Positions 42,558-51,460 of a stretch of 64,000 nucleotides of DNA are shown here, in pieces (position 1 is the first letter of the stretch; each line of letters starts with the position of its first letter). Position numbers and translations under genes: made by a program. The stretch comes from Salarchaeum japonicum (GTDB taxonomy: Archaea; Halobacteriota; Halobacteria; Halobacteriales; Halobacteriaceae): assembly GCF_020614395.1 (NCBI RefSeq), contig NZ_CP085324.1, positions 811,564 to 875,563 of the forward strand, in the 5' to 3' direction. The notes under the pieces were generated by a model. It was given only the letters and a program-made list of their open reading frames with translations, did not search any database and was not told where the DNA came from.

Positions 42558-43759
42558 AACGTCGTCAGTTCGCCGTCGATGACGCGTTCGGTGATGTCCG
42601 TGACGTGTTCGAGGTGGTGGTCGATGCGCTCGCGGACGTCGTCCTCGATGTCTTCGATGTCGGTGTCGTCGGTGGTGACGAGGTGGGCGTCCGCGACGTG
42701 TGGTTCGTCGATGGGGCGGCCGATCTGACTGAGGAGGCGGATGCGGAGGTCGCGGATGCCGTCTACCTCGTGCACCACGTCGTGCGCGATTTCGGTGGAG
42801 AGGAGGTTGTATATCTTCCCGATGTGGTTCACGGGGTTCTTCCCGGAGGTGGCTTCCATGCTCATCGAGCGGTTCGGCGTGATGAGGCCGTTCGCGCGGT
42901 TCCCGCGGCCCACTGAGCCGTCGTCGCCCTGTTCGGCGCTGGTGCCGGTGGTGGTGAGGTAGATGGAGCCGTCCTCGTAGTCGTCTGCGGTGTTGACGTG
43001 GACGGTCACCTCGCGGTCGGTGTACTCGGCGGCGAGGTCGGCGACGAACTCGCGGATGGACTCCACTTCGGCCTTGTACGCGTCCATGTCGGGGACGTGT
43101 TCGTCCACGAGGGCGGCGGCGACGGTGAGGTCTATCTGGTCGCCCTCGCGCTTTCCCATGACTTTCACGTCCTGGCCGAGCGCGGGGTTCTCGTCGTGGT
43201 ACTCGGTGTTGAGTCGGTACTCGGTCTGGTGGACGAGCGTCTCCGTCTCCGTGAGCGGGGCGTGGCCGACGCCGAAGCTCGTGTCGTTCGCCATCGGCAC
43301 GGCCTTTCCTTCTTCGCCGAAGACGGTCTGGAGGTCGCCGGAGCCTTCACCGAGTTTCACGTCCACGATGACGTCGGTTTCGAGGTCGAGCGCGGGCAGG
43401 GTCTCGCGGAGATAGTTGCGGGCGGCGTCGAGCGCGATGGCGTCCACGGGGATGCGCTGGCCCTCGTACTCCTTCGTGGCGCGCCCGACGATGAGGACGT
43501 AGATGGGTTCGATGACTTCGCCGCCGCCGAACGCGGGCGCGGCGGTGCCGGCGACGAGCTGGGTCTCGTCCGTGTTGTAGTGGAGAACCTTCCCGACCCG
43601 GTCGAGGTAGGCCTGTGCGAGCGCCTGGGAGACGCGTTCGGCGATGCCGTCACAGATGGAGTCGGGGTGGCCGAGGCCCTTTCGCTCCACGATTTCGACT
43701 TCCTCGTCTTCGACCGCGTCCCTGTCGATGGGGCGGACGCGAATATTGCGCTCCGTCAT
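42554..43759 (-). CDS. mat: Archaeal S-adenosylmethionine synthetase
   Basis: 401 residues of the archaeal MAT family (distinct from bacterial MetK). Start [18 protein letters not shown], then [44 protein letters not shown] and [17 protein letters not shown]. It makes SAM from ATP and methionine. A TATA-like TTATAGAA (43783-43790 on this strand) lies 28 bp upstream, and a 12-bp palindrome lies just beyond it. Confidence 0.96.
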   Translation of the reverse strand: MTERNIRVRPIDRDAVEDEEVEIVERKGLGHPDSICDGIAERVSQALAQAYLDRVGKVLHYNTDETQLVAGTAAPAFGGGEVIEPIYVLIVGRATKEYEGQRIPVDAIALDAARNYLRETLPALDLETDVIVDVKLGEGSGDLQTVFGEEGKAVPMANDTSFGVGHAPLTETETLVHQTEYRLNTEYHDENPALGQDVKVMGKREGDQIDLTVAAALVDEHVPDMDAYKAEVESIREFVADLAAEYTDREVTVHVNTADDYEDGSIYLTTTGTSAEQGDDGSVGRGNRANGLITPNRSMSMEATSGKNPVNHIGKIYNLLSTEIAHDVVHEVDGIRDLRIRLLSQIGRPIDEPHVADAHLVTTDDTDIEDIEDDVRERIDHHLEHVTDITERVIDGELTTF

Positions 43760-43811
43760 TACCCGAGATACCCGACAGCCGCTTCTATAACTTGCGGAAA
43801 CGACCGACCCC

Positions 43812-43823
43812 GGGAATATTCCC
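43812..43823. promoter_or_regulatory. Perfect palindrome GGGAATATTCCC upstream of the MAT promoter
   Basis: A 12-bp perfect palindrome about 53-64 bp before the MAT start, just upstream of its TATA-like box and just after the stop of the CYTH gene (43829). It may be a regulator site for MAT or part of the CYTH terminator. Confidence 0.4.
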
Positions 43824-43828
43824 CGTGG

Positions 43829-44395
43829 TTATTCGAGGAGGAGGCCGAGGTAGGAGGTTCGAATCTGGTCGTTCGGGTCGAGGCCGAGGTCGCGGAGCAC
43901 GCCGTACGCGCGCTCCCGGGCGTCCGAAATCTCGGGTTCGGACTCGACTTCGAGTTCGACCTCGACGTACTCCCCGAGGTCGCGCACGTCGTCCAGCGTC
44001 ACCGTCACGCCCTCCAGCGTGTAGTACGACCGCACCTTCCGCACGCGCGCCGCCTCCGCGAACCCGAGACCGTCCAGCACCGCCCGCATCTCCGCCCCCG
44101 ATTCGACGCTCGTCTCGTGTTCCTCCCGCGTCTTCGACTCGTCGTCCACGAGCGGGCCCTTGTAGGTCACGCGGGAGTCCGCGCCGTCCAGCGCCTCGCT
44201 CGGGGACTCGCCCTCGCGCACGGTCGCCTGCTCGCGCACCCGGAGCGCCTCGTCCGTCTCCGCGAAGTCCCGGTGGGGCGCGTCGAAGTACGTGTCCTCC
44301 TGCACCACCGTCTCCCCCGCGCCCGCGCCCCGCTCGTTGAGTTCGCGGCGCACGCGCTCGTGGGTCGCCTCCACCTTCACCTCGACTTCGTACAT
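43829..44395 (-). CDS. CYTH domain protein (class IV adenylate cyclase/triphosphatase-like)
   Basis: 188 residues forming a CYTH triphosphate-tunnel fold. The ExExK signature is E3, E5, K7 in YEVEVKVE. DTYFDAPHRDF, RVTYKGPL and EVELEVESEPE provide further tunnel acidic and basic residues. The family covers CyaB-type cyclases and inorganic or thiamine triphosphatases; in archaea a triphosphatase role is more likely. It lies upstream of MAT on the same strand with 69 bp between. Confidence 0.85.
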   Translation of the reverse strand: MYEVEVKVEATHERVRRELNERGAGAGETVVQEDTYFDAPHRDFAETDEALRVREQATVREGESPSEALDGADSRVTYKGPLVDDESKTREEHETSVESGAEMRAVLDGLGFAEAARVRKVRSYYTLEGVTVTLDDVRDLGEYVEVELEVESEPEISDARERAYGVLRDLGLDPNDQIRTSYLGLLLE

Positions 44396-44508
44396 ACCCC
44401 GTGGTCGCGGCCGTGCCGCCGAAAGCCTGCCGACTCCGGACGGCTCCCGAGACCTATACGCGTCACATAGCAGGGCTCTTCCCCGTTCCGCGGCCTTCCA
44501 CGCGTGTC

Positions 44509-44697
44509 GTGACTCACTCCACGCACCCGGCCGGCACCGGTGACGCGATTCCCCCGCTGCGCGCGCAGACGGTGCGCTCGACCGACGGCCCCGCCCGCTG
44601 CACGCTCTCGCCCGCCGACGCGAGCGACGACGAGCGCACGACCGCCTGGCTGACGGTGAACGCGTCCGTCCTGCGTTCGCTCGACGAGTTCCGGTAA
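44509..44697 (+). CDS. DUF7511-like small protein
   Basis: 62 residues from a GTG at 44509: MTHSTHPAGTGDAIPPLRAQ then VRSTDGPARCTLSPADASDD and ERTTAWLTVNASVLRSLDEF. It resembles a haloarchaeal family of about 65 residues (DUF7511 as I recall) with a conserved DGP-RCTL and TTWL. Function is unknown. Upstream in-frame codons have weak coding character, so the GTG is preferred. It is followed 48 bp later by the FKBP gene with its own promoter. Confidence 0.6.
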   Translation: MTHSTHPAGTGDAIPPLRAQTVRSTDGPARCTLSPADASDDERTTAWLTVNASVLRSLDEFR

Positions 44698-44745
44698 CGC
44701 ACCGGAACCGTGCTTCTTAAGGATAGAACGGCAGTCCATTGGGGT

Positions 44746-45660
44746 ATGAGCGACGAAACCGAGGCCGACACGGCCGACGAATCCGCCGAAGGACTGCAGG
44801 AAGGCGACTTCATCGAACTCGCCTACACCGCCCGCACCGTCGAGGGCGGCGAACTCGTCGACACGACCGACGAGGAAGTCGCGGAAGAGGAAGGCGTCGA
44901 CACCGAAGAACAGAACTTCGCGCCCCGAACCATCATCCTCGGCGAAGGCCACATCTTCGAACCCGTCGAGGAGGACATCGTCGGCAAGGACGTCGGCGAC
45001 GAGGGGAGCGTCGTCGTCGACCAGCCGTTCGGCGAGTACGACGAGGAACAGGTTCGCACCGTGAAGTCGGACAAGATTCCCGAGGACTCCCGGTTCCCCG
45101 GCGCGCACGTCGATATCGACGGCGAGCACGGTCACGTCGAAACCATCGTCGGCGGCCGCGCCCGCGTCGACTTCAACCACGCGCTCGCCGGCCAGGACGT
45201 CGAGTACGACTACGAGATTCTCGGCGAGGTCACCGACCGCCTGGAGAAGGCCCAGGGCCTCCTCTCGATGTACTTCGACGTCGACCTCGACATGCACCTC
45301 GAAACGGACGAAGTCGAGGAGGACGTCGAGAACGACGAGGGCGAGACCGAAACGGAGACGGTCGAGAAGGAGACGCTCTACATCGACCAGAACCCCCAGC
45401 TCCAGTTCAACCAGCAGTGGATGATGGGTAAGCAGCAGATCCTCCAGCAGGTCATCGACCAGCTCGACATCGACCGCGTCATCGTCCAGGAAGTCATCGA
45501 CGGCTCCGGCATGGGCGGCATGATGGGCGGCATGGGCGGTATGATGGGCGGCGGCGCAGGCGGCGAAGACCTCGGCGACATCGAGGACGCGCTCGAAGAC
45601 GCCGACGTGGACGCCGACGAAATCGCGGAAGAGCTCGAAGCCGAAGAGCTCGAAGAGTAA
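44746..45660 (+). CDS. FKBP-type peptidyl-prolyl isomerase (SlyD-like, long form)
   Basis: 304 residues. The N-terminal FKBP domain (EGDFIELAYTARTVEGGELV to about residue 170) has an IF-type insert (KSDKIPEDSRFPG to FNHALAGQDVEYDYEIL). A C-terminal domain follows, with acidic linker EEDVENDEGETETETV, helical LQFNQQWMMGKQQILQQVI, and a Gly/Met-rich GMGGMMGGMGGMMGGG before an acidic helix. The Gly-Met tract recalls chaperone tails and may bind hydrophobic substrate or metals. A TATA-like CTTCTTAAG is 28 bp upstream. The stop lies inside the first copy of a duplicated hairpin repeat. Confidence 0.9.
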   Translation: MSDETEADTADESAEGLQEGDFIELAYTARTVEGGELVDTTDEEVAEEEGVDTEEQNFAPRTIILGEGHIFEPVEEDIVGKDVGDEGSVVVDQPFGEYDEEQVRTVKSDKIPEDSRFPGAHVDIDGEHGHVETIVGGRARVDFNHALAGQDVEYDYEILGEVTDRLEKAQGLLSMYFDVDLDMHLETDEVEEDVENDEGETETETVEKETLYIDQNPQLQFNQQWMMGKQQILQQVIDQLDIDRVIVQEVIDGSGMGGMMGGMGGMMGGGAGGEDLGDIEDALEDADVDADEIAEELEAEELEE

Positions 45661-45737
45661 GTGAAGCCGCAGGCTTCGCTGGACGAACGAGCGCCGAGTC
45701 GGAGCGGCGCGAGTAAGCGAAGCCGCAGGCTTCGCTG
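45655..45737 (+). repeat. Duplicated stop-codon hairpin after the FKBP gene
   Basis: A 27-bp unit that begins with the last codon and stop (GAGTAA) and contains the AGCC/GGCT palindrome GAAGCC-GCA-GGCTTC lies at 45655-45681. It recurs at 45711-45737 with one change. Between them is GCGCCG-AGTCGGAG-CGGCGC (45691-45710). A further hairpin GCGGC-GAC-GCCGC follows near 45748. The gap to 45782 holds no gene. Confidence 0.65.
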
Positions 45738-45782
45738 AATAGACGGGCGGCGACGCCGCGAGCGCCCTGTCGATTCTCTCGT

Positions 45783-46343
45783 TTATTCCCTCGGTGAGCG
45801 GCGGGGCTGGAGTGCGGCGGCGAGGGCGTCGTAGGCGGCGGTGGCGTCCGCGTTCTTGAGCGGGGGGTCGCGTTCGGGGATTGCGACGGCGGTCGTGGTG
45901 TCAAGGGTGGCGGTGAGTCCGTCGGGGACGGTGTGGTGGCGGGTGACGACGACGCCGGCTATCGGGGTGTTGACGGCGCGCGCGAGTTCGGCGGTTTTGA
46001 CGGCGTCCTCGATTGCTTCGCGGTCGCGGGTGGTGACGAGGACGGCGCGGTCGGCGCGGCGGAGCGGGGTGACGGCGTCGGGGCCTGCGCCGGCGGGGCA
46101 GTCCGCGAGCACGGGGCCGCGCGGATGCCGGGGGAGCAGGTCGTCGATTGGGCGGCCGCCCCGGTTCGCCACCACGTCGATGCCGGTGACGCCCGCGGTG
46201 TCGGCGGCGATGGCGAGGTTCGGCATGTCGCGGTCGGCGTCCACGACGGTGGGGCGGCGGCGCTGGCGGGCGTACGCGGCCGCGAGGCCGAGCGTGGTCG
46301 TTGTCTTTCCCGTTCCGCCCTTTCCGCCGGTGACGGCGAGCAC
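45783..46343 (-). CDS. ParA/MinD-family P-loop ATPase
   Basis: 186 residues from a GTG at 46343, beginning [16 protein letters not shown] with the deviant Walker A at 6-15. [16 protein letters not shown] is the switch region and [12 protein letters not shown] the Walker B region. No MinD-like membrane-targeting tail and no plasmid partner gene. The frame stays open upstream to a GTG at 46406, but third-position GC falls sharply there and this would leave only 13 bp to the divergent pyrB ATG, so I prefer the shorter start. Role unknown; haloarchaeal MinD-like proteins affect motility positioning. Confidence 0.75.
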   Translation of the reverse strand: MLAVTGGKGGTGKTTTTLGLAAAYARQRRRPTVVDADRDMPNLAIAADTAGVTGIDVVANRGGRPIDDLLPRHPRGPVLADCPAGAGPDAVTPLRRADRAVLVTTRDREAIEDAVKTAELARAVNTPIAGVVVTRHHTVPDGLTATLDTTTAVAIPERDPPLKNADATAAYDALAAALQPRRSPRE

Positions 46344-46419
46344 GCCCCCGGCTGGGTCGGCTTCCCACTTGAACTCCGGGTCGGGGGATTCAAGGTATCG
46401 GCGCACCCCCTACTCGGTG

Positions 46420-47322
46420 ATGCGTCACGACCACTTGCTGACCGCCAAACAACTCTCGCGCGCCGACATCGAGGCCGTGCTCGACCGCGCGAGCGAGTTC
46501 GCGGCCGACCCCGCGGCGTTCCGGGAGCGACACCCCGAGTTGTTGCTCGCGCTCTGCTTCTTCGAGCCGAGCACGCGCACGAAGATGAGCTTCGAGACCG
46601 CGGCGAAGCGCCTGGGCGGCGACATCGTCGATATGGGGAGCGTGGAGTCGTCGTCGGTGAAGAAGGGCGAGTCGCTCGCCGACACGGTGCGCGTCATCGA
46701 GGGGTACGCGGACGCTATCGTCCTCCGGCACCCCAAGCAGGGCGCGGCCCAGCTCGCGAGCGAGTACGTGGACGTGCCCGTGGTGAACGCGGGCGACGGC
46801 GCGGGCCACCACCCGAGTCAGACGCTCCTCGACCTCTACACGATTCGGGAGAACGCCGGGCTGGACGACCTCTCCATCGGCATCCTCGGCGACCTGAAGT
46901 ACGGCCGAACCGTGCACTCGCTCGCGCACGCGCTGACGAAGTTCGACGCCCGCCAGCACTTCATCAGCCCGGAGTCCCTGAAACTCCCGCGGAGCGTCCG
47001 GTACGACCTCCACGAGGCCGGCGCGAACGTCCGCGAACACGAGAGCCTCGAAGACGTCCTGCCGAACCTCGACGTGCTGTACGTCACGCGCATCCAGCGC
47101 GAGCGCTTCCCCGACGAGGAGGAGTACCGGAAGGTCGCCGGGAAGTACAGCATCGACGCCGACACGCTTGAACACGCTCGGGACGACCTCTCCATCATGC
47201 ACCCGCTCCCGCGCGTGGACGAAATCGCGCCCGAACTCGACGACACCGAGCACGCGACGTACTTCAGTCAGGCGCACAACGGCGTTCCCGTCCGAATGGC
47301 CCTCCTCGACTCCCTGCTATGA
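46420..47322 (+). CDS. pyrB: Aspartate carbamoyltransferase catalytic subunit
   Basis: 300 residues. Carbamoyl phosphate motif [12 protein letters not shown] (STRT at 51-54), carbamate binding [15 protein letters not shown] near 127-141, and C-terminal [10 protein letters not shown]. It commits carbamoyl phosphate and aspartate to pyrimidine synthesis. The start is about 27 bp after a TATA-like TTCAAGGTAT. Coupled to pyrI by a 4-bp ATGA overlap, so the regulated dodecamer is expected. Confidence 0.96.
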   Translation: MRHDHLLTAKQLSRADIEAVLDRASEFAADPAAFRERHPELLLALCFFEPSTRTKMSFETAAKRLGGDIVDMGSVESSSVKKGESLADTVRVIEGYADAIVLRHPKQGAAQLASEYVDVPVVNAGDGAGHHPSQTLLDLYTIRENAGLDDLSIGILGDLKYGRTVHSLAHALTKFDARQHFISPESLKLPRSVRYDLHEAGANVREHESLEDVLPNLDVLYVTRIQRERFPDEEEYRKVAGKYSIDADTLEHARDDLSIMHPLPRVDEIAPELDDTEHATYFSQAHNGVPVRMALLDSLL

Positions 47323-47777
47323 CAGACACCGAACTCCGCGTCAGCAAGATCCGCAACGGCACCGTCATCGACCACGTGAACGCGGGCGAAGCCCTGCACG
47401 TCCTCGCGCTCCTCGAAATCGACGGATCGGGCGGCGAGACAGTGAGCCTCGGGATGAACGTTCCGAGTCAGACGATGGGGAAGAAGGACGTGGTGAAGGT
47501 CGAGGGCCGGGAGTTGAGTCAGAACGAACTCGACGTGCTGTCCCTCATCGCGCCGGACGCGACCATCAACATCATCCGCGAGTACGAGGTCGCGGAGAAG
47601 AAGCACGTCGAACCCCCGGAGACGGTCGAGGGCGTGCTCTCGTGTCCGAACCTCGACTGCATCACGAACGACGACGAACCCGTTCAGCCGCGCTTCGACG
47701 TGCTCTCCGAGGGCGTGCGGTGTGCGTACTGCGAGACCATCGTTCGCGACGACCTCACCGACCACCTGCTCGCGTAA
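47319..47777 (+). CDS. pyrI: Aspartate carbamoyltransferase regulatory subunit
   Basis: 152 residues. The N-terminal allosteric nucleotide domain ([19 protein letters not shown]) and C-terminal zinc domain with C109, C114, C135 and C138 match PyrI. It confers feedback control by CTP on PyrB. Overlaps pyrB by 4 bp. The small membrane protein gene follows 38 bp later. Confidence 0.96.
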   Translation: MTDTELRVSKIRNGTVIDHVNAGEALHVLALLEIDGSGGETVSLGMNVPSQTMGKKDVVKVEGRELSQNELDVLSLIAPDATINIIREYEVAEKKHVEPPETVEGVLSCPNLDCITNDDEPVQPRFDVLSEGVRCAYCETIVRDDLTDHLLA

Positions 47778-47815
47778 GCCCTAACACTAAGGGGGGTGGC
47801 GGTCTACTGTCAGGT

Positions 47816-47926
47816 ATGGCACGCAAACTCCTGAAGGTCGGTATCGCCCTCATCCTGCTCTACGTCGCGGTGAAGTTCCTCACGGGGAGCGACGAGGGCG
47901 AGGAAGCCGTCGACCGCATCGACTAA
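47816..47926 (+). CDS. 36-residue single-helix membrane protein
   Basis: A short frame from ATG 47816 encodes MARKLLKVGIALILLYVAVK followed by FLTGSDEGEEAVDRID. This is one membrane helix with a positive N-terminus and an acidic tail, a credible small membrane protein topology (N-in). Third codon positions are GC-rich as in neighbours. It lies 38 bp after pyrI on the same strand and could be co-transcribed. Function is unknown; such genes are often missed. Confidence 0.55.
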   Translation: MARKLLKVGIALILLYVAVKFLTGSDEGEEAVDRID

Positions 47927-47963
47927 CGAACCACTTACCCTTCCTGGAGCCCTCCGATTCTTT

Positions 47964-48791
47964 ATGTACGGCGTCGTCACGCGGAACGCCGAGGAACTGG
48001 ACTGGCCGGAGTTCGACCGCGGGTTCTACGAGGTGAAGGACGTCACGGGCCGCCACACCGACCCCGTGGAGAACGGCGTGAACATGGTGTCCTGTTTCGG
48101 CGACACCGCCACCGCCGAGACCGACCCGGGTCTCGTGCCCGTGGACGACGAGGGGAAGCGGGCGACGAAAGAGCGCACGTACTTCGACTGGGGTTACATC
48201 TGCCCGAGCGCAGGCCACTACAAGAACGGCCTCGTCGAGGTCGTGGAGGCCTGCACCGACGCGAACGACGACCTCCGACTCGACGACGTGGGCTTCCCCC
48301 GCGGCGAGTACTGTCACTGCGAGCGTTGCGAACAGGCGTTCGCGGAGAGCGACTACGACGACTGGGGCGAGTGGCGCGCGTCGGTCATCACGGAGTTCGT
48401 CGCCGAAATCCGCGACCGCGTCCCGGGGAGACTCTACCTCACCCTCCACCCCGACCCCTATCCCGGCCACCTCTACGAGCGCAGCGGCCTCGACATCGAG
48501 GCGCTCTCCGAGTACGTGGACGAGTTCGTCGTCCCGCTCTACGACACGAACTACGGCACGACCTACTGGCTCGAAACCATCGCCTCGGGCTTCCAGTCCC
48601 TCCTCGACACGCCGTTCAGCGTCGAACTCTACGCCGTCGATATCGACATCGACAACCTCCTCCACGCCGCCGAAGTCGCCGAGGAGTACGCGGAAGACGT
48701 GTTCTTCGGGTACCACGCCGGCAACGCCCGCGCTGCGCTCCGGCGCATCGACGCGGAGACGCGAGAGGGCGTGGAGTTCGGCGCGGAGTAA
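47964..48791 (+). CDS. Uncharacterised protein, probable TIM-barrel enzyme with Cys motif
   Basis: 275 residues. ICPSAGHYKNGLVEVVEAC, DVGFPRGEYCHCERCEQAF, RLYLTLHPDPYPGHLYE, EYVDEFVVPLYDTNYGTTYW and FFGYHAGNARAALRR repeat strand-helix units like a TIM barrel of the glycosidase type. The CHCERC cluster near 114-119 could bind metal. I do not recognise a characterised family. A TATA-like TCTTTATG abuts the start. Confidence 0.6.
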   Translation: MYGVVTRNAEELDWPEFDRGFYEVKDVTGRHTDPVENGVNMVSCFGDTATAETDPGLVPVDDEGKRATKERTYFDWGYICPSAGHYKNGLVEVVEACTDANDDLRLDDVGFPRGEYCHCERCEQAFAESDYDDWGEWRASVITEFVAEIRDRVPGRLYLTLHPDPYPGHLYERSGLDIEALSEYVDEFVVPLYDTNYGTTYWLETIASGFQSLLDTPFSVELYAVDIDIDNLLHAAEVAEEYAEDVFFGYHAGNARAALRRIDAETREGVEFGAE

Positions 48792-48800
48792 GGAGTTGCG

Positions 48801-49361
48801 TCAGGCGAGCACGCGGTTGCGCCACTGTTCGAGGTCGTCTCTATCCCGGGTGTCGTCGGGGAGGTCGTCGAACCAGCGGGCGGCGCTGATTTCGTCGTCG
48901 GGGTCGCTGATTTCGGGTTCGGTGCAGTCGGTGGCGTCGGCGGCGAACACGGGGAGGACGCCCCGGGTCTCGTAGGGGCCGGAGCGCACCGTGATGCGGG
49001 TAAGCATCGCGAGGCCGCGGTAGGCGGCGTCCACGCCGGCTTCCTCGTCGAGTTCGCGTTCGGCGGCCTCGCGGTACGTTTCGTCGGTTTCGACGCCGCC
49101 GCCGGGGAGCACCCAGAGGTCGACGCCGTCGTGGCGGACGAGGAGGAGTTCGCCGGACGGCCGGTAGACGATGGTGTGCGCGCCGAACGGCGCACCCGTT
49201 TTCTCGATGCGTTCGGCGAGCGTGCGGAAGCGCTCGCGGCCGACGTGGCGGGTGCGGGAGAACTCTACGAAGTCGTCGTGGGCGTCGCTGATGCGGTGGT
49301 AGGCGCGTTCGGCGGTCTGTTCCGCGCGTTGCGCGAGGAACCACGTGTCGTCAATCGGCAT
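48801..49361 (-). CDS. NUDIX hydrolase
   Basis: 186 residues. The Nudix box is visible near 86-108: GGGVETDETYREAAERELDE then EAGV, with all key Glu residues. The N-terminal helical region (about 1-55) is typical of a haloarchaeal subgroup. It hydrolyses a nucleoside diphosphate linked to X; substrate unknown. It converges on the uncharacterised gene 9 bp away. Confidence 0.88.
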   Translation of the reverse strand: MPIDDTWFLAQRAEQTAERAYHRISDAHDDFVEFSRTRHVGRERFRTLAERIEKTGAPFGAHTIVYRPSGELLLVRHDGVDLWVLPGGGVETDETYREAAERELDEEAGVDAAYRGLAMLTRITVRSGPYETRGVLPVFAADATDCTEPEISDPDDEISAARWFDDLPDDTRDRDDLEQWRNRVLA

Positions 49362-49516
49362 TGCTCGGTGGTTCGTGCGCGTGACTCCGGGGGCGGTTCG
49401 GCGTGCGCGTGGTGTGGGCGTAAAGTATCATGGGTTTCTGTTGACGACAAGGCGGCATAACGTTTCTGTCGGGGCGAACCGGGGGGCTTTTGGCCGGGCC
49501 GCGGGAATCCCGAGGT

Positions 49517-49696
49517 ATGAGCTTCGAAGAAGGTGACACGGTCGTCCTGCACGACGAGCACAGCGACTTCGACGGTGAGACGGGCGAAATCACGCAGAAG
49601 GTCGAGACGATGTTCGGCGACGCGAACTACACGATTTCCTTCGAGGACGGCCAGGAGGCCGGCGTCCCCGAGGACAACCTCGAAGCCGCGGAGTAA
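49517..49696 (+). CDS. DUF1918 family small protein
   Basis: 59 residues, a small beta-barrel (SH3/KOW-like) protein: MSFEEGDTVVLHDEHSDFDG, then ETGEITQKVETMFG and YTISFEDGQEAGVPEDNLE. It matches DUF1918-type proteins; role unknown, perhaps nucleic acid binding. The ATG at 49517 lies about 30 bp after a CTTTTGG box. It is followed 60 bp later by the RNA-processing superoperon. Confidence 0.75.
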   Translation: MSFEEGDTVVLHDEHSDFDGETGEITQKVETMFGDANYTISFEDGQEAGVPEDNLEAAE

Positions 49697-49756
49697 TCTT
49701 CGAGAGCGGTTCCGCGAACAACCGCGTTTTTCTCCCTCGGGTTCGTAGAGCGAGTA

Positions 49757-50173
49757 ATGAGTTCGGTTCCGTTCCACTACATCGACCTCCGCGCGTTCTG
49801 TTACGAGACGGAGGCTGACGACCGCGTCGAGTCGGCGCTCCGCTACTTCCTGCCGGAGGACGCGGAGGTACAGCGCGCGGAGAGCCGCGGGCACAACGGC
49901 GACCGCATCGTGGTGTTCTCGGCGCGCGTGGAGCTGGCGGACGACCTCCGCCACGTGCTCGAACGCCTCCGAGAGGGCGCGGACATCGACCGACTGCGCG
50001 ACGAACTGGACGACCGGGTGACGGAGAACTGCGAGTTCTTCGCGCACCTCGACAAGCAGGCCGCGTTCGACGGTGAGGCGGAACTCGGGGACGGCATCTC
50101 GCTGCGCGCGAAGGTCGAGGCGTACCCGGCGAAGCGCGAGGCGGCGCTGGAGAACGCGCGGGAGGCCCTGTGA
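49757..50173 (+). CDS. RNA-binding protein (COG1325, exosome-associated)
   Basis: 138 residues. VPFHYIDLRAFCYETEADDR, RYFLPEDAEV and GHNGDRIVVFSARVELADDL match the archaeal COG1325 proteins encoded with exosome and RNase P genes. A predicted RNA-binding protein. First gene of the cluster with RNase P proteins, a methyltransferase, proteasome alpha and SBDS. A T-rich box 28 bp upstream supports the start. Its TGA overlaps the next ATG. Confidence 0.82.
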   Translation: MSSVPFHYIDLRAFCYETEADDRVESALRYFLPEDAEVQRAESRGHNGDRIVVFSARVELADDLRHVLERLREGADIDRLRDELDDRVTENCEFFAHLDKQAAFDGEAELGDGISLRAKVEAYPAKREAALENAREAL

Positions 50174-50868
50174 TGTACGAGGCCGTGTTCGCACATCCGG
50201 ACGGCGCGAGCACGGTCTCGCGGTTCGCGGACGCGCTCGCGGGCGTCGAGTACGACGGCGTCGTCGTCCGGAGCAGGGCGGGCGACCGCCCCGAGTTCGA
50301 CGCGGAGCGCGTGCGCGAGGAGCACGGAATCGACGTGGTCGATGGGGTGACGGTGGCGGCCGACGACCCGACGGGGGCGAGCGGCGCGGTGGCGAACCTC
50401 CGGTCGGACGCGACGGTGCTCTGCGTGCGGGGAGGGGACGCGACGATGAACCGGTACGCGGTCGAGGAGGAGAAGGTGGACGTGCTCTCCCGGCCGGGGA
50501 GCGACGTGAACCACGTGATGGTGAAGGCGGCGAAGCGCAACGCCGTCCGGCTGGAGTTCGACTTCGGGCCGGCACTGCGCGAGTCCGGGGGCGAGCGCGT
50601 GCGGGCGCTCCGCGGCCTCCGGAAGCTCCGCGAAATCGTCGAGCACTACGACGCGCCGTACGTCGTGAGCGCCGCGCCCGCGAGCCACCTGGACGTTCGC
50701 GCGCCCCGGGAACTCGTCGCCGTCGCGGAACAGGCGGGGTTCGGCGAGGCGTGGGTTCGCGCGGGTCTCCGGGAGTGGGGGGTTCTCGCGGCGCGGAACC
50801 GGGAGCGGATGTCCGCCGACTTCATAGCGCCCGGCGTGCGTAGGGGACGGTATGAAGAAGACGCTTGA
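50173..50868 (+). CDS. rnp3: Ribonuclease P protein component 3 (Rpp30)
   Basis: 231 residues of the Rpp30 TIM-barrel-like fold: MYEAVFAHPDGASTVSRFAD, then VDVLSRPGSDVNHVMVKAAK, VRLEFDFGPAL and SAAPASHLDVRAPREL. It supports the RNase P RNA in 5' tRNA maturation. The ATG at 50173 overlaps the previous stop (TGATG). It overlaps the methyltransferase gene by 17 bp. rnp2 is two genes downstream. Confidence 0.9.
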   Translation: MYEAVFAHPDGASTVSRFADALAGVEYDGVVVRSRAGDRPEFDAERVREEHGIDVVDGVTVAADDPTGASGAVANLRSDATVLCVRGGDATMNRYAVEEEKVDVLSRPGSDVNHVMVKAAKRNAVRLEFDFGPALRESGGERVRALRGLRKLREIVEHYDAPYVVSAAPASHLDVRAPRELVAVAEQAGFGEAWVRAGLREWGVLAARNRERMSADFIAPGVRRGRYEEDA

Positions 50869-51460
50869 CGAGCACGCCGCGCGTTTCGACGACATCGCCG
50901 CGGAGTACGACGAGAACAAGAGCGAGGAGTACAACGAGTGCGTCCGCCTCGTCGTCGAGCACGCCACGGCCGGTCTTTCGGGCGACGAGACGGTGCTCGA
51001 TTTGGCGACGGGGACGGGCGCTATCGCGCTCGCCGTCGCGGACGCGGCGGGCCGCGTGGTCGGCCGCGACATCAGCGAGGGGATGATGGCGGAGGCGCGC
51101 GCGAAGGCCGACGAGCGCGGCGTCGAGAACGTCGAGTTCGGCGAGGGGCGGTTCCGGAGTCCGAACTACGACGGCTCCGTGGACGTGGTGACGTCGAACT
51201 TCGCGATGCACCACCTCGCGGACGACGAGAAGCGCGAGGCCATCGACGTCATCGCCGGCCTCGACCCCGAGAAAATCGTGCTCGGGGACGTGATGCTATT
51301 CGGGGAACCGAACCCCGAGGAACCCTTTTTCAGTCCCGACGTGGACGACCCGGCGACGGTGGGCGTGCTCGCGGACGCGTTCACGGACGCCGGCTACGCG
51401 CTCACGGCGGTCGAGATGGTGCACGACCACGTCGGCGTGCTGGTCGCCGAGCGCGCATGA
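50852..51460 (+). CDS. SAM-dependent methyltransferase
   Basis: 202 residues, class I Rossmann methyltransferase. Motif I is VLDLATGTGAIALAVADA near 47-64; GRDISEGMMAEAR is motif II and FAMHHLADDEK a later motif. The substrate is unknown; its position inside the RNase P/proteasome operon suggests an RNA or ribosome target, which is inference. It starts 17 bp inside rnp3 and its stop overlaps rnp2 by 4 bp. Confidence 0.85.
   Translation: MKKTLDEHAARFDDIAAEYDENKSEEYNECVRLVVEHATAGLSGDETVLDLATGTGAIALAVADAAGRVVGRDISEGMMAEARAKADERGVENVEFGEGRFRSPNYDGSVDVVTSNFAMHHLADDEKREAIDVIAGLDPEKIVLGDVMLFGEPNPEEPFFSPDVDDPATVGVLADAFTDAGYALTAVEMVHDHVGVLVAERA

Noticed and set aside
46344-46406. N-terminal extension of the ParA-like protein to a GTG at 46406
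   Set aside because: Third-position GC drops in this stretch and it would sit within 13 bp of the divergent pyrB start and over its promoter.
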